Positions 52,985 through 64,000 of a stretch of DNA of 64,000 bases are shown one piece after another. The notes below the pieces were generated by a model. It worked only from the letters and a program-made list of their open reading frames with translations, was not told the DNA's origin and made no database searches. A program made the translations under genes and the position numbers. Location: NCBI GenBank assembly GCA_000750105.3, contig JPHH03000081.1:46695-110694 (forward strand), in the 5' to 3' direction. The DNA is from Tolypocladium sp. Sup5 PDA-1 (taxonomy: Eukaryota; Ascomycota; Sordariomycetes; Hypocreales; Ophiocordycipitaceae). How positions within the stretch are numbered: position 1 is the stretch's first letter; each line of letters begins with the position of its first letter.

Positions 52985-53608
52985 CTTGGAGGGTGTTGAC
53001 AGAGGCAAGCTGTCAACGGCCTTGTAACATGGCGGGATGGAGGTGTGTTGTTTTGGAGAAATGGAGGAGGGAGAGGGAAGTTTTCGCAGGGCTGAGGACA
53101 CGGTTCAGGGGACGGAGCATTTCAGTCGCGTCGGGGCGGGCCTCTCTTGTTCCGCTCCGGCGGGTGACACAATAAGGCCCGTCACAGGATAGAACAAGGC
53201 AAGCCACAAGACATGCCTTGCCCGGGAATGCGCATCAAAAGCGCCGGTGAGAATTTCTTACTTTATGGTCTTAAATCATTGCAAGTCTTCTGATGGTACT
53301 GCATCGTAAAAGTAGCCCAATTTGAAGGGACCTTTTTAAACGTGCCTCCCGCCTGTGCTGTGCTTCCTTTTTGTCAACCCCACCACCTCCCACCAGCCTT
53401 ATCGATACGACCCTTGTCCACCACCAAGCATCCCATCCACGAAAAAAAAGTCGGGGACGACAGCATCAGCGACACCGACATCATCGTCTAACCGCCGTCT
53501 CCTCTTACCAATCTACATGCCATTCCTCACCATACGATAACGCGCTCCGTCGCCAACGCGAATCCCACAAATTAACAGAGTAGAGCGCGCATCGCCGCCG
53601 CAGCCGCC
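52985..53608. other. divergent intergenic region
   Basis: About 620 bp between Svp26 and Bud23, holding the shared promoter. A pyrimidine-rich leader with poly-A run lies at about 53370-53600. Confidence 0.4.
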
Positions 53609-54510
53609 ATGTCCCGCCCCGAAGACTCCCTGTACGCCCTCACCCCGCCTCATCGCGCTGGATTTCAGTGACTGACCTCACCTCCCCCAGCGCCGCCGAC
53701 GTGCACTACGACGACACCGAGGCCCGCAAGTACACCACCTCGTCCCGCATCCAGACCATCCAGGCCAGCATGACCCGCCGCGCCCTCGAGCTCCTCGACC
53801 TCAAGTCCCCCAGCCTCATCCTCGACGTCGGCTGCGGCAGCGGCCTCTCCGGCGAGATCCTCTCCTCCCTGCCGCCCCAGGAGGGCGGCCCCCACGCCTG
53901 GATCGGCATGGACCTCTCCCCGTCGATGCTCGACGTCGCCCTCCAGCGCGACGTCGACGGCGACCTGCTCCTCGCCGACATGGGCCAGGGCGTGCCCTTC
54001 CGCGCGGGGACCTTCGACGCCGCCATCTCCATCTCCGCCATCCAGTGGCTCTGCAGCGCCGAGTCCAGCGACACCTCCCCCACCGGCCGCCTCTCCCGCT
54101 TCTTCAACGGCCTCTACGCGTCGCTCAGGCGCGGCGGCCGCGCCGTCTGCCAGTTCTACCCCAAAAACGACGTCCAGCGCAACATGATCACCCAGGCCGC
54201 CGTCAAGGCCGGCTTCGGCGCCGGCATCCTCGAGGACGACCCGGGCACCAAGAACGTCAAGCTGTACCTTGTGCTCACCGCCGGCACTAGCGCCGTCGAG
54301 GGCGGGCCCGGCGACATCACCGGCGTCGTGGCCGGCATGGACGGCGTCGACGTCATGGACGCCCGCAAGAAGCTCAAGGCCAACAGCACCTCCGTCAAAA
54401 AGGGCAGCAAGGCGTGGATCGTCAAGAAGAAGGAGCAGATGGAGCGCAAGGGCAGGGTCGTCAAGTCCACGTCCAAGTACACTGGGCGCAAGCGTCGGAT
54501 TGCCTTTTGA
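53609..54510 (+). CDS. bud23: Bud23, 18S rRNA (guanine-N7) methyltransferase
   Basis: Bud23 methylates a guanine of the small-subunit rRNA and is needed for 40S ribosome assembly in nucleus and nucleolus. Exons 53609-53631 and 53691-54510 give 280 residues. The 23-base first exon supplies MSRPEDSL, after which ADVHYDDTEARKYTTSSRI matches the family start. The SAM motif is DVGCGSG at residues 53-59, then GMDLSPSMLDVA and the acceptor loop SISAIQWLC. The basic C-terminal tail (KGSKAWIVKKKEQ...TGRKRRIAF) is the signature of this subfamily (WBSCR22 type). Length is normal. Confidence 0.92.
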
Positions 54511-54799
54511 GCGGCAGCCCTTGCGTGGGCATCTACGGATCACTGCTTGAATTTACGACATGGGCATGGCGTTTGGGGTTTACCATTGTTGTGGCTAAAA
54601 GATGTCACTAGATAGGGACAAATAGATACCCTTGTTTCAAGCATCCTTCATTCATTGTATCGTTCATTGCTTGTCACATCCAAGCCGAGCCAGCCAGGGA
54701 GATGCGACTCCGCGGCTCAATCTCTCTCATGACCGAGAATATCTCTCTCTTGTCTAACATTGGTCTGACGTTTGGCATAAACACCCATTCTCCTCCACT
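54511..54799. other. convergent 3' ends
   Basis: The 289 bp between the stops of Bud23 and the lysyl-tRNA synthetase hold no gene. Confidence 0.4.
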
Positions 54800-56966
54800 C
54801 TACTCGGGCCTCATGGTGGGGAACGCCAGCACCTCGCGGATGCTGTAGTTGTCCGTCAGGAACATCATCATGCGGTCGATACCCATGCCCCAGCCACCGG
54901 TGGGCGGCAGACCGTGCTCAAGAGCGCGGCAGAAGGTCTCGTCAACCATCTGCGCCTCGTCGTCACCCTGGGCCTTCTGGCGCGCCTGCTCCTCGAAGTT
55001 CATGCGCTGCTCAGCGGCAACATTCAACTCGGTGTAGCTGTCAAGGTCAGCATCCGTACGTATATCATGATATCTGCAAGTGGTTTGACTTACGCATTGG
55101 CAATCTCCTTGGTGGCAACGAAAACCTCGAATCGCTCGCAAAGACCAGGGGTGGTGCGCGACGTCTTGGCCAGAGGGGACATCATCTTGGGGTGGCCCAT
55201 GATAAAGGTAGGGTTGATCTGGATTCAGTCAGCTTTGCTTCTCGTTCCAACAAAGGAGAGATGTGCTTACGCATCGAGACTCGAGGAACTCGCCCACCAG
55301 CGCATCAATCATGCGCGCGTTGGTCAGGGGTGGGTTGCACTCGACGTTGGTCTTCTTGAGCATGCGCTTGAGGAAGTCGCCAGTCGCATCGGTGTGCAGC
55401 TCGTCGGCGGGAGGGAACTTTTCGTCGCAAGCCTCCTCGAGAGCGGGAATCATGTCAATCTTGGGCCAAGGGGCCTCCCAGTTGATGGTAATCTCCTCGC
55501 CCTTGATGTTGTGGAAGGTGGTCTTGTACGAGCCGTGGATGTGCTTGACCAGGCCACTGACGAGGTCCTCGGTCATGCCAATGAGGTCGTTGACGTCGGC
55601 GTAGGCCATGTAAAACTCCAAGCTGGTGAATTCTGATGCTTGTTAGGGATGGGTTCATGGCCAGCTACAGGGCAAGTACACACCAGGGTTGTGAGTGAGA
55701 TCCACGCTCTCGTTTCGGAACTGTCGCCCCATCTCGTAGACCCGGCTCAGGCCACCAACAACCAGCATCTTGAGGTACAGCTCAGGCGCCACACGCAGGA
55801 ACATGTCCATGTTGAGGTCGTTGTGGTGGGTTATGAACGGGCGGGCCGTGGCACCGCCGGCAATGGGGTTCAGCATGGGGGTCTGCACCGACACAAAGTC
55901 GCGGTCATCGAACCACCGGCGAAGGTACGAGTCGGCCTTGGCTCTGGTGAGGAAGATTTGTCTGGATCTGTCGTTCATCATGAGATCGAGATATCGCTGG
56001 CGGAACCGCTGCTCGGGGTTCTTGAAGCCATAGTGGTCGTCGGGGATCTGTCACGAATCAGCACGGTAAGAGTGGAAATGCGTACACCCAATGTTCCCGT
56101 ACCTGGTGCAAGCACGGCGACAGAAGGGTGACCTCGGTCGCGGCAATGGACAGCTCGCCGGAAAAGTCGCCGCTGCCCTGCTTGGTCTTGGGGTTCGTCC
56201 GGCTCGGGTAACCCTTGATGCCGATGATGTCGCCTCTGCGAAGGTGCATGTGCTGCTCGTCAAAGGTCGGCGCGCCCTCGCCGACGTTGTCGGCCTGCGC
56301 GAGGACCTGGAGCCGCGTGCCCTGCGATGCGTCAGTCGAGCCGTCCAATTCACGTCGGACAGGACGGCAGGCGAACCTCGGAGCGGATGTCGTAAAAGTA
56401 GAGCTTGCTGCCGGCAGAACGCTTGACGTATATTCTCCCAGCCAGCTGGACCTGCTTGGACGGGTCGGACTCGCCGTTCTTGAGGTGGGAGAACTCATCG
56501 GCGAACTTGCGGATGTCGTAGGTGACGTGGAACTGGGGCGGAAGTTAGAAACGCGCCCTCTGGGAGACGCTCGGAGGTGTAGAGTACCTTGTAAGGGTAG
56601 GCCTTGCCCTGCTCGTGGAGGTCGGCGACCGCACGCGATCGAATCTCAAAGTACTATCCCCGGCGAGGTCAGTCTCTGCCCAACGCAAGGGAGACGGGGA
56701 TCCAGGAGACGGCGTCTGCGCACCTGGTTCGGCGTGAGCTCCTTTTCCGCAGCCTCAGCGTTTCTGCTGCTGCCGCCGGCCGCGGGCTGCGGGTTCGCGG
56801 CCTGCTTCTCCTTGCGGGCGGCCTCCTTCTCGCGGGCCTTCTGGCGCTTCTTGAGCTCCGTCTTGGAGATCATCTCGCCCGTGACCTCGTCGAGGTGCAG
56901 CTTGGCGACGGCGGCGGTGGCGTCGGCGGCAGGGTCGCCGCCCGCGGGCGTCTGGTTGTCGGGCAT
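54800..56966 (-). CDS. krs1: cytosolic lysyl-tRNA synthetase, class II
   Basis: The enzyme charges tRNA-Lys in the cytoplasm. Eight exons (56966-56724, 56653-56588, 56532-56377, 56321-56103, 56047-55684, 55632-55271, 55218-55094, 55037-54800) give 590 residues, all phases consistent, introns 51-70 bp. The N-terminal extension is basic and Lys/Ala-rich (TELKKRQKAREKEAARKEKQ), as in eukaryotic cytosolic enzymes. The OB-fold anticodon domain reads QLAGRIYVKRSAGSKLYFYD. Motif 2 is YEMGRQFRNE and motif 3 is GWGMGIDRMMMFL. Substrate pocket GGATARPFITHHNDL is also clear. The third intron has the less common donor GTTCGC. Divergent from the aminotransferase gene. Confidence 0.95.
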
Positions 56967-58019
56967 GGCTGGTGCTCGTGGATTGGGTTGTTGTTGTCTG
57001 AAGATGTAGCGATTCTCCGCTGATTTTTATGGTCGCGAGTCGAGTCACAGCAGCAGCCACGGTCGGAGGCAGAAAATGCAGTCACCCCGCCATCGGGTTT
57101 GGCGGGGTCTGGCAAGCCCTGTCCTGGCCCCTGGCTGCGGGAGCCCGGAAAATTCAATTGGCCGGAACGCCGTGAGTCACTTTGCCGTGTGCCGATTCAG
57201 GCCCGCCAACCAACCATCTTACACCAAACACTTGCATGACAGAAACAAGCCGAGTCTCGAGGTTGGACAAGGTGCACGCAATTATTGCTCGTTGAGCTTG
57301 CTACGTCGACTTACTTCCGCTTCAGACTCATGAAATGTCAGATATCAAATTGGAGAATTTCAAGTCATCAAACAAGCCGCCGTCAAAGGCAGCATGTGAG
57401 ACAGATACCGTGTGCTCGAGGCAGGCCGCAGTCGTGTGGAAGCACAGCATCAGTGCAGCACATCCCAATGCAAGCCTGGTGAAGCCACAGCAAGACTCCA
57501 TTCAACTGGCAACATATTTTAGACTCCAAAAACACTGGTTTATTCTTCCACATGAGATTGTTAAACTGGCGCACATGCAATTCTATTTCCCTTCCCCGAC
57601 CCACAGTTCCCTCGGACATCCCGAGTCCTCGGTGCTCACCACAAAATGGCACACTTCTCCCATCCACCTCGTCGATACACCCATCGTCTTCCACCGCTGC
57701 CACGCGCATCCCAAAGGGCGCAAACCTCGCCACAGGGCGCCAGCAGCCAGCGCCGTGACGTTAGCGCGTGTCTGCACGCTCCGGCTCCGGCTCTTCTCCA
57801 CGTGTACGAAAGAGGGCGCCGGTGGCTGCCCCGCAACGCCGCATCTTAATTCAGATATATCCCACCAACGGACTCCAAATCTTAAGCACTCTTCAAGGCC
57901 ACGGACCTAGCCGCTCACTTTTCAGCACATATTCTCATCTCTGCACATATCCCATCCCTACTCATATCCCATCCCTACACTCATCCTCATCCAGCGTCCT
58001 CGGCGCTCCCGCCGCCACC
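56967..58019. promoter_or_regulatory. divergent promoter of the synthetase and aminotransferase genes
   Basis: About 1.05 kb between the two start codons. The right end has a repeat of catatcccatccctac (about 57945-57980) within the leader. No gene is supported. Confidence 0.4.
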
Positions 58020-59351
58020 ATGGCCCTCTCCCGCTGCGCCGCCAAGATCGCCGCCCCGGACCCCAACTCCATCAGCGCCGTCTTGATGCCCGTCCTCACC
58101 AACCTCTACGACCGCCAGTCCAACCCCTCCGGCTTCGTCAACCTCGGCGTCGCGGAGAACAGCCTCATGCACGAGACGCTGCTCGCCCACATGCGCGCCC
58201 ACCTGCGCGTCCCGGACCTCGCCCTCACCTACGGCGACGGCTACACGCGCCTCCGCGCCGCCGTCGCCCGCTTCCTCACCCGGCACCTCCGGCCCGTCGC
58301 GCCCATCGAGCCCGCGCACGTGCTCGTCAGCAACGGCTGCACGCCCGCCATCGAGAACATGGCGTGGGCGGTCGCGGATCCCGGGGACGGTGTCCTGATA
58401 GGGCGGCCGTACTACGGGGCGTTCCCCTCGGACGTCGGCCGGAGGACCGGCGTCGAGCTCATCCCACTGGCCTTTGGCGAGCTGGACCCCATGGGCCTCG
58501 CGGCCGTCGACAAGCACGAAGAGGCCATCCTCGCCGCAAAAGAGCGCGGCCAGCGCATCGCCGCCCTCATCCTCGCGCACCCGCACAACCCCCTCGGGCG
58601 GTGCTACCCGCGCGCCGTGCTCGTCGCCTACATGCGCCTCTGCCAGCGGCACCAGGTGCACCTCATCAGCGACGAGATCTACGCGCTCTCCGTCTTCGAG
58701 AACCGCGTCGACACGGACTCGGACATCGCACCGGTGCCCTTCGAGTCCGTCCTGTCCATCGACCCGGCCGGCATCATCGACCCGGCGCTGGTGCACGTCC
58801 TCTGGGGCATGTCCAAGGACTTTGGCGCCAACGGCCTGCGCATGGGCTTCACAATCTCGCAGCACAGCGCCCCCGTGCGCACCGCCCTGCAGGCCGTCTT
58901 CGAGTTCTCGTGGACCTCGTCGCTGTCGGACCTCGTCACCGCGGACATCCTCGAGGACGACGCCTGGGTCGAGGACTACATCCGCGAGAACCAGCGCAAG
59001 CTCGCCGAGCACCACGAGAAGGTCGTCGTCTGGGCGCGCAAGCACGGCATCGAGCACGCGCCGGGCGCCAACGCGGGCTTCTTCGTGTGGGTGAACCTGG
59101 GGGAAGCGTACAAAAGGCATCACCCGGGCGAGGAGGTCGCGGACATTGACGCGGCGGTCATGGACGGCCTGCTCGAGCACAGGATCTTCCTGGCGGACGG
59201 GGTGCGGTTCGGGGCCGAGCAGCCGGGGTGGTTTCGGATCATCTTTACTCAGGAGGCGGGTTACCTGGAGTTGGGTCTGCAGCGGATCGTGGCGGCCATC
59301 AAAGGGGCATGTCTAGAGCTGCCGTATAGGACGAATGGTGTACAGGAATAA
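58020..59351 (+). CDS. ACC-synthase-like PLP-dependent aminotransferase (class I/II)
   Basis: The 443-residue protein in one exon has the fold-type I features of this branch: NLGVAENSLM near the start, NGCTPAIENMAWA, the substrate/cofactor loop AHPHNPLGRCYP, DEIYALSVF, and the Schiff-base Lys in MSKDFGANGLRMG. Family members include 1-aminocyclopropane-1-carboxylate synthases and related enzymes that make or cleave amino-acid derivatives in fungal secondary metabolism. The substrate is not predictable. The start has the context CCACCATGG after a CT-rich leader; the longer in-frame extension lacks family similarity. Confidence 0.87.
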   Translation: MALSRCAAKIAAPDPNSISAVLMPVLTNLYDRQSNPSGFVNLGVAENSLMHETLLAHMRAHLRVPDLALTYGDGYTRLRAAVARFLTRHLRPVAPIEPAHVLVSNGCTPAIENMAWAVADPGDGVLIGRPYYGAFPSDVGRRTGVELIPLAFGELDPMGLAAVDKHEEAILAAKERGQRIAALILAHPHNPLGRCYPRAVLVAYMRLCQRHQVHLISDEIYALSVFENRVDTDSDIAPVPFESVLSIDPAGIIDPALVHVLWGMSKDFGANGLRMGFTISQHSAPVRTALQAVFEFSWTSSLSDLVTADILEDDAWVEDYIRENQRKLAEHHEKVVVWARKHGIEHAPGANAGFFVWVNLGEAYKRHHPGEEVADIDAAVMDGLLEHRIFLADGVRFGAEQPGWFRIIFTQEAGYLELGLQRIVAAIKGACLELPYRTNGVQE

Positions 59352-59639
59352 GCGGCGCTGAAGAGAGTAAGGAGATCAGAAACACACTACACCTTGGTTC
59401 CTGGCTCATCGTCACCTCCTTTGTTTGCTGCCTCGGTATGCATGTCCCGTTCCTCGCTATCTATATATAAGAAGGGCTGCCGTTCCAGAACGAGTTGATG
59501 CCGTTAATGTTCTGCTACGAGAAGTAGCACGGCCACTAGAAGCAAACAATCAAGTAGCGATACTGCGACGAACGCGACACTGCTCTTTTCAATTTGCGAG
59601 ACGTACCTCCGACCTAGACACAAGCGGTTTAAGGCCCTG
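59352..59639. other. border between normal DNA and the AT-rich element
   Basis: Composition changes from balanced to AT-rich by about 59640. No gene is seen. This is the left border of the RIP-affected element, and the sharp change suggests insertion at this point. Confidence 0.5.
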
Positions 59640-61904
59640 ATCTACGAGTCCGTTAAAAATAAGCCAGGACTATGCAAGAGTACGTCCCCACTCAATTTTA
59701 GCGTGAAGGTTCCCTCGTACCGTCTAGGTTGCTTATGCATAGTCTAGCCTAATTCGAATAGTCTGCTCACCGCCCTCTATGCCCCTTATCTTCGTGATAC
59801 TAGTAATCTTTATAGTAATTTCAGTACTATTATAATCCTCGCGATGCCCTTAAGACGATAGGGCATATAGGCAAGCTAGGCGGCGGCGAGCTAGTCGTTA
59901 GATACGGCCGATTCGGCCCGATCCCCTTGAACTATATAGAGCCTAGACTAAGAGCTACGTCTACTAGAGCTTATCCTCGAGGCTAAGCGCGATAGCTAGC
60001 TTATTAGTAAGAAAGCTATATTCGTAAGGGCGATATTCGAGAAATTTATATTAATCTTAGAGGATAAGTTCCCTAGGCGGCCCTAGAATATTAGGATACT
60101 TAAAAATAAGTATCGCTAATTACGAGACTTTTAGCGGGTATTTAAGGATACGGTAGGACTATCGGGCTAAGATTATTTGTATATTACGGGCAAATACTCG
60201 ATTAGCGAGGAAAACGCGGTATTACTTAAAGTAAGGCATAGCAAGGCGATATATAAAAAAGTTAATCGTAGTCTCTTATAGCGGGTAAGGGATTTCGACT
60301 TTACTAAGTAGTATAAGGTCTTCTTAGATAATTAGATAATAGGGCTATTTATAGCTAAGGATTTAATAATATTATATTTAAAGAGATAATTAAGGGGGTC
60401 CTAGCCTCGTTTACTAAAACCGCTCGTTAATAAGAAGAATAAGCTAATATAGAGATAACTAAGGATAGAAATAATATATTATTATTACTAATACTATTAG
60501 TATTATAATAACTTATAAGGGCAATGCCTATAATATTATAGGCATTAGTATTATTATAAGGTATAGGGGCATTAATACTAGGAAGCCAGGCTACGATAAG
60601 GAGCCAGGCTATGAGGTTAGGTGTAATAGAATAATACCTAGGTCACGTAAATAGTCGTAGTAACTTAAGCGCGAGTCGGCGGCGAACTATTGCCCCGGCA
60701 AGCTTAAGTCTTGTATACTTAATAGAATGTGCTCGTGCTCTTGCCTAACGATCCTACCTCCCTATAGGTAATTAATCTATTATATAATTAAATACTTATT
60801 CGAGTTAGTATTATAATTCTTAAGCTTTAACTAACGGTTACTCGGAAGCACGATACTAACTAGGAATACCCGCCGAACCGTAGTAGTATAAGCGGCTACG
60901 CGATAGGGAGAATCCTCTAGTTAATAAGGCGATTTTACCTAAAGTAAATCTACTCCTATAAATACTATTCGAGCTAATATCTCGAATCCTTAAGAGGATA
61001 TGCTAGATATAGAGGCGATTTAGGATTAAATTCGTTATCTTAAGGAGTTAAAATAATTAAAGTAACGAGAATCCTAGTTATAAAGCGAAATCTCCTAAGT
61101 ACGGGGTAGTAGTAATAATATTACCCTTTCTACCCGAATTCGCTACTAATATAGGAGTAATTTATTAGATAATATTAGTAATAGTAGGGTTAAGCTAAAG
61201 TACCTTATAGAGCTTAGATACCTTACTAATCCCTAGTAATAGGATAGCTAGCTTAATAACTTAGAAAGAGCGTTTAAGGGAGTAAAGAAAAAGTATTATA
61301 AAGATAATATAAAGATTTTACTCGCCTTAGATAATATATACTATAAAGGTAGAGCGAGATAGGATTAATTCCTTAGAGAGTATTTTAAAAAAGAAAGAGA
61401 GATCCTTAAGGAAAATTAAAAGAGATTCTAAGAATAGACCCTTACTCTCTTAAAAGACTCTATTAATTATTAAGTATTAATCGCTACTTAATAAGAAAGT
61501 ACCCGATAATAGGAAGGTTAATCCCTAATAGAATTTAATATATATCTAGATTTACTAGAAAAATATTTTAATTAAGCTCCTAAAATTAATTAAGCATTTA
61601 CGTTCTTTAGTAAATTATAATATAATTTATAAGAAAAGATTAACTTATATATTATTATTAAAGGTAAAAGCTAGGAGTAAATTATATAAATTATATAATA
61701 GTTATAGGATATATTAGATTATAAAGGAAAATAAAGGAGTAATTAATTAGAGAATATACTCCTTATAAAGTTTCCCTAGCGAAAGTTTTATAATTTACCT
61801 AGGATTCGTTAATTATCTAATACCTCGAATATTTCTAATTCTATAATTATAGCTACTAAGAATAAAAAGAAGAATCCTATAATAAAGGAAGGGAAGATCC
61901 TTAC

Positions 61905-61946
61905 CTATTATAAGTATAAAAGTAATAAATATCTTTAGAATTACTA
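61905..61946 (+). pseudogene. gag zinc knuckle remnant of the gypsy element
   Basis: The frame reads YYKYKSNKYL, a stop, then NYY. The spacing is exactly C-x2-C-x4-H-x4-C, but each of the three Cys and the His has become Tyr. Cys codons (TGY) turn into TAY by G-to-A, and His codons (CAY) turn into TAY by C-to-T, the two changes expected of RIP on either strand. Confidence 0.6.
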
Positions 61947-62569
61947 TCTAAAATAGAAGAAGTAAAAAGGAAAAGATTAGAAGTTAAAGTAGCTACCCTT
62001 ACTTTAACTAATCTAGTATAGATTAAAATAACCTATTAATTTTATACCCTAATTATAATTTAAGAGCGAATTAGTCTTAAAATATATATTAATTTAGATA
62101 CCTATTTAAAGGTTAATCTTATTAGTATTATATTTACTTAAAAATACTAATTATAATAAGTATTATATATAATACTAAAGCTTATTACTCTAGGATAGTT
62201 CTAAATCTCTTATTATAGGGTTTAGGAAGTACTATTTTAAATTATTAATTCCTATAGGGACTTACAGCGAATAAATTATTATTATATCACTATCGATCGG
62301 GACCTAAATCTTAAGGGAAGCCTTATTTTATTAGGAATACTTACCCTTATTTCCGAATATATTTATTTATCTCTTATAAATAGAAAATAGTAGTTTAAAT
62401 ACTAATAGAGTAGTATTAAAATCTTAGATCTAGTATAATTTACTTAGGAAAGTTAAAATAAAGTAAAAGTTTTTGCTATTATTAAGAAAACTAGAAATAA
62501 TAAAGTCCTATTATAGGATAAAGAGGTATCGATACCCTAGGGATAAGATATTAATTTACTTAAGGAGTT

Positions 62570-63990
62570 ATAAGACTTCGTAGATATAGCTAATATTACT
62601 CGAGCTACGATACTCCCTTTATATAAGACTATAGATTATATAATTAATCTATTATTAAATACTATGCTACCTTAAAGTAGAATCTATCTATTATCCCTTA
62701 TTAAATTATAAGAGCTATAATAATATATTACTAATAGCTTAGTAAATAGCTAAATATAAGCTTTAAAAAGTCTTGCTAGAGTACTTATTCTCTTTATTCT
62801 AAAGAAGGATAGTTTATTATAATTATATATTAATTATCGTAGACTAAATTAAATTTTAGTTAAGAATCGCTATACTTTACCCCTTATTTTAGAAATTCTT
62901 AATTATTATTAAGGGGCTAAGTATTATATAAAACTTAATATTAAAGATATATATTATTATATATATATTAAGGAAGGTAATAAATAGAAAATAATATTTT
63001 AGACCTAATATAGTTATTATAAATATTTAGTAATATTATTTAGTCTTATAAATACGCTAGCTACCTTTTAGTATTATATTTATAAAGTATTTTAGGGACT
63101 CGTCGATATTATTTATATTATCTATCTAAACGATATCCTTATTTATTTAGGAAATAAAGAGGAATATATATAATATATTCGATAGGTCCTTAAATATCTA
63201 TAGGCGGCGGAACTCTATATTAAACCTATAAAATATGAGTTTTTTAAGGATTCTATAGATTTCCTTAGCTTTATCTTATTTATAGAAGGGATAAGTATAG
63301 ACTTAAGTTAGGTTTAAACGATTACTAAGTAAGAAGAGCTAATAATATATAAGGAGATTTAAGTCTTCCTTAAGTTCTATAATTTTTATCGTTAATTTAT
63401 CTATAGATATTCTAAAATTATAGCTCCGCTTATACCTCTTCTTAAAGGTAATTAATAAGGTAAGAAACTAAGGAAGGTATAGTTAAATAATACCGAATTA
63501 CTAGCGTTTCGCTTATTAAAATAAGCCTTTTAAGAAGCGCTACTCCTATAGTATTTTAATTTATAACTCCTAACCTAAATTAAGACTAATACCTTAAAAT
63601 TTATAATAGTTAGAATATTATTATAACTAAATACCTAAAGGCATTAGTATTTAAATATATTTTAGTCTTAGAAATTTACTTTAATAAAAGTAAATTATAA
63701 AACTCCTAATTAAGAGTTATTTACTATTATAGAATTATTTAAATACTAGCGATATTATCTTAAGGGTATATTAAATATTAAGGTCTAGTCTAATTACTAG
63801 AATTTATAAATATTTATAAAGTAAACGAAATTAAATAGACGATAAGCCCGTTAATATATATATTTAGTATTATTTAACTTTACTATTAAATATTATTTAA
63901 GGAAAACTAATCTTATAGATACTCTTTTAAGAAGACTAGATTATTAAGGGGAGACTCCCTTAAATATTAAGTTATTACTAGAATTATATA
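62570..63990 (+). pseudogene. reverse transcriptase and RNase H remnant of the gypsy element
   Basis: Conserved blocks can still be read with stops between them. LARVLILFILKKDSLL and INYRRLN (about 62777-62850) match the RT block around KKDGSLR and DYRGLN. IYLNDILIYLGNKEEYI (about 63118-63170) matches the catalytic YLDDILIYS motif with the first Asp turned to Asn. YEFFKDSIDFLSFILFIEGISID follows at about 63233-63301. TPN*ELFTIIELFKYWRYYLKG (about 63702-63772, where * is a stop) matches the RNase H block around DKELLAIVEAFKEWRHYLEG. The order identifies a Ty3/gypsy pol. Confidence 0.75.
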
Positions 63991-64000
63991 AGAAAATATA

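Larger units (their letters stand above)
59640..64000 (+). mobile_element. RIP-degraded Ty3/gypsy LTR retrotransposon, runs off the window end
   Basis: The 4.4 kb are extremely AT-rich with stop codons (TAA, TAG) in every frame, as expected of repeat-induced point mutation. Read on the plus strand, the order is that of a gypsy element: a long gag-like region, a zinc knuckle at about 61905-61946, a protease-like region, reverse transcriptase and RNase H. Integrase and the 3' LTR would lie beyond base 64000. A 5' LTR could not be delimited. The element is not functional. Confidence 0.8.

Noticed and set aside
41905..59180. Long antisense frames over the MDR, beta-lactamase-like, zinc ADH, Bud23 and aminotransferase genes (for example 44785-45795 and 57987-59180)
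   Set aside because: All coincide with strongly GC3-biased genes, and the translations are low-complexity Gly/Val/Arg/Asp-rich without domains.

Overview
The window is nuclear DNA of a filamentous ascomycete, most likely a Sordariomycete of the Hypocreales type. The evidence is short introns of about 45-140 bp with GTRNGT donors, CTAAC/CTGAC branch sites and YAG acceptors, CACCATGG-like starts, GC3-rich exons, fungus-only families (UstYa/DUF3328, Zn2Cys6 regulators, NACHT-NLR, RTA1), and a C-to-T/G-to-A degraded (RIP-type) retrotransposon at the right end. Exon structures were worked out by hand from splice signals, reading phase and family motifs. No RNA-seq or database search was available.

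Layout. Bases 1-3671 hold the divergent quinate regulator pair: a QutA/QA-1F-like Zn2Cys6 activator (partial, cut by the window edge) and a QutR/QA-1S-like repressor derived from the last three domains of AROM. A near-perfect QA-1F-type palindrome lies between them. Next come a dynamin-like GTPase (4018-6603, minus), two decayed genes on opposite strands (an HsbA-like surface protein and an APH-like kinase, 7862-8690), a three-exon cyanase (9325-9975) and a small secreted protein (10418-10890).

Bases 12044-23394 look like one biosynthetic locus. It contains a P450, five intact UstYa-family (DUF3328) oxidase genes on both strands, and between them a 170-residue secreted precursor with four copies of a 37-residue repeat, each carrying the peptide YVWGSY and separated by Lys-Arg (Kex2) sites. 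This is the architecture of a dikaritin-type fungal RiPP cluster (ustiloxin, phomopsin, asperipin and victorin families). I do not recognise the core sequence or the five-UstYa arrangement as one of those, so it is the best candidate for an undescribed system here. In the expected pathway the precursor enters the secretory route, is cut by Kex2, and is oxidatively cyclised by the membrane-anchored UstYa enzymes, possibly with further oxidation by the P450.

Bases 23768-41967 are accessory: two GNAT acetyltransferases, a Cys-rich secreted protein, a large NACHT-ankyrin NLR-like receptor with a fungal NACHT N-terminal domain, a repeat-bearing gene-poor stretch, an F-box/2EXR-like protein, an RTA1-family membrane protein and a Zn2Cys6 regulator. 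Bases 41968-59351 mix metabolic and conserved genes: a quinone-oxidoreductase-like MDR, a PEBP protein, a LovD/class-C-beta-lactamase-like serine hydrolase, a zinc alcohol dehydrogenase, a Lys/Ala-rich secreted protein, a probable mitochondrial small protein, Svp26/Erv26, Bud23, cytosolic lysyl-tRNA synthetase (8 exons) and an ACC-synthase-like aminotransferase. From about 59640 to the end the DNA becomes very AT-rich and is a RIP-destroyed Ty3/gypsy element in which zinc-knuckle, reverse transcriptase and RNase H remnants can still be read.
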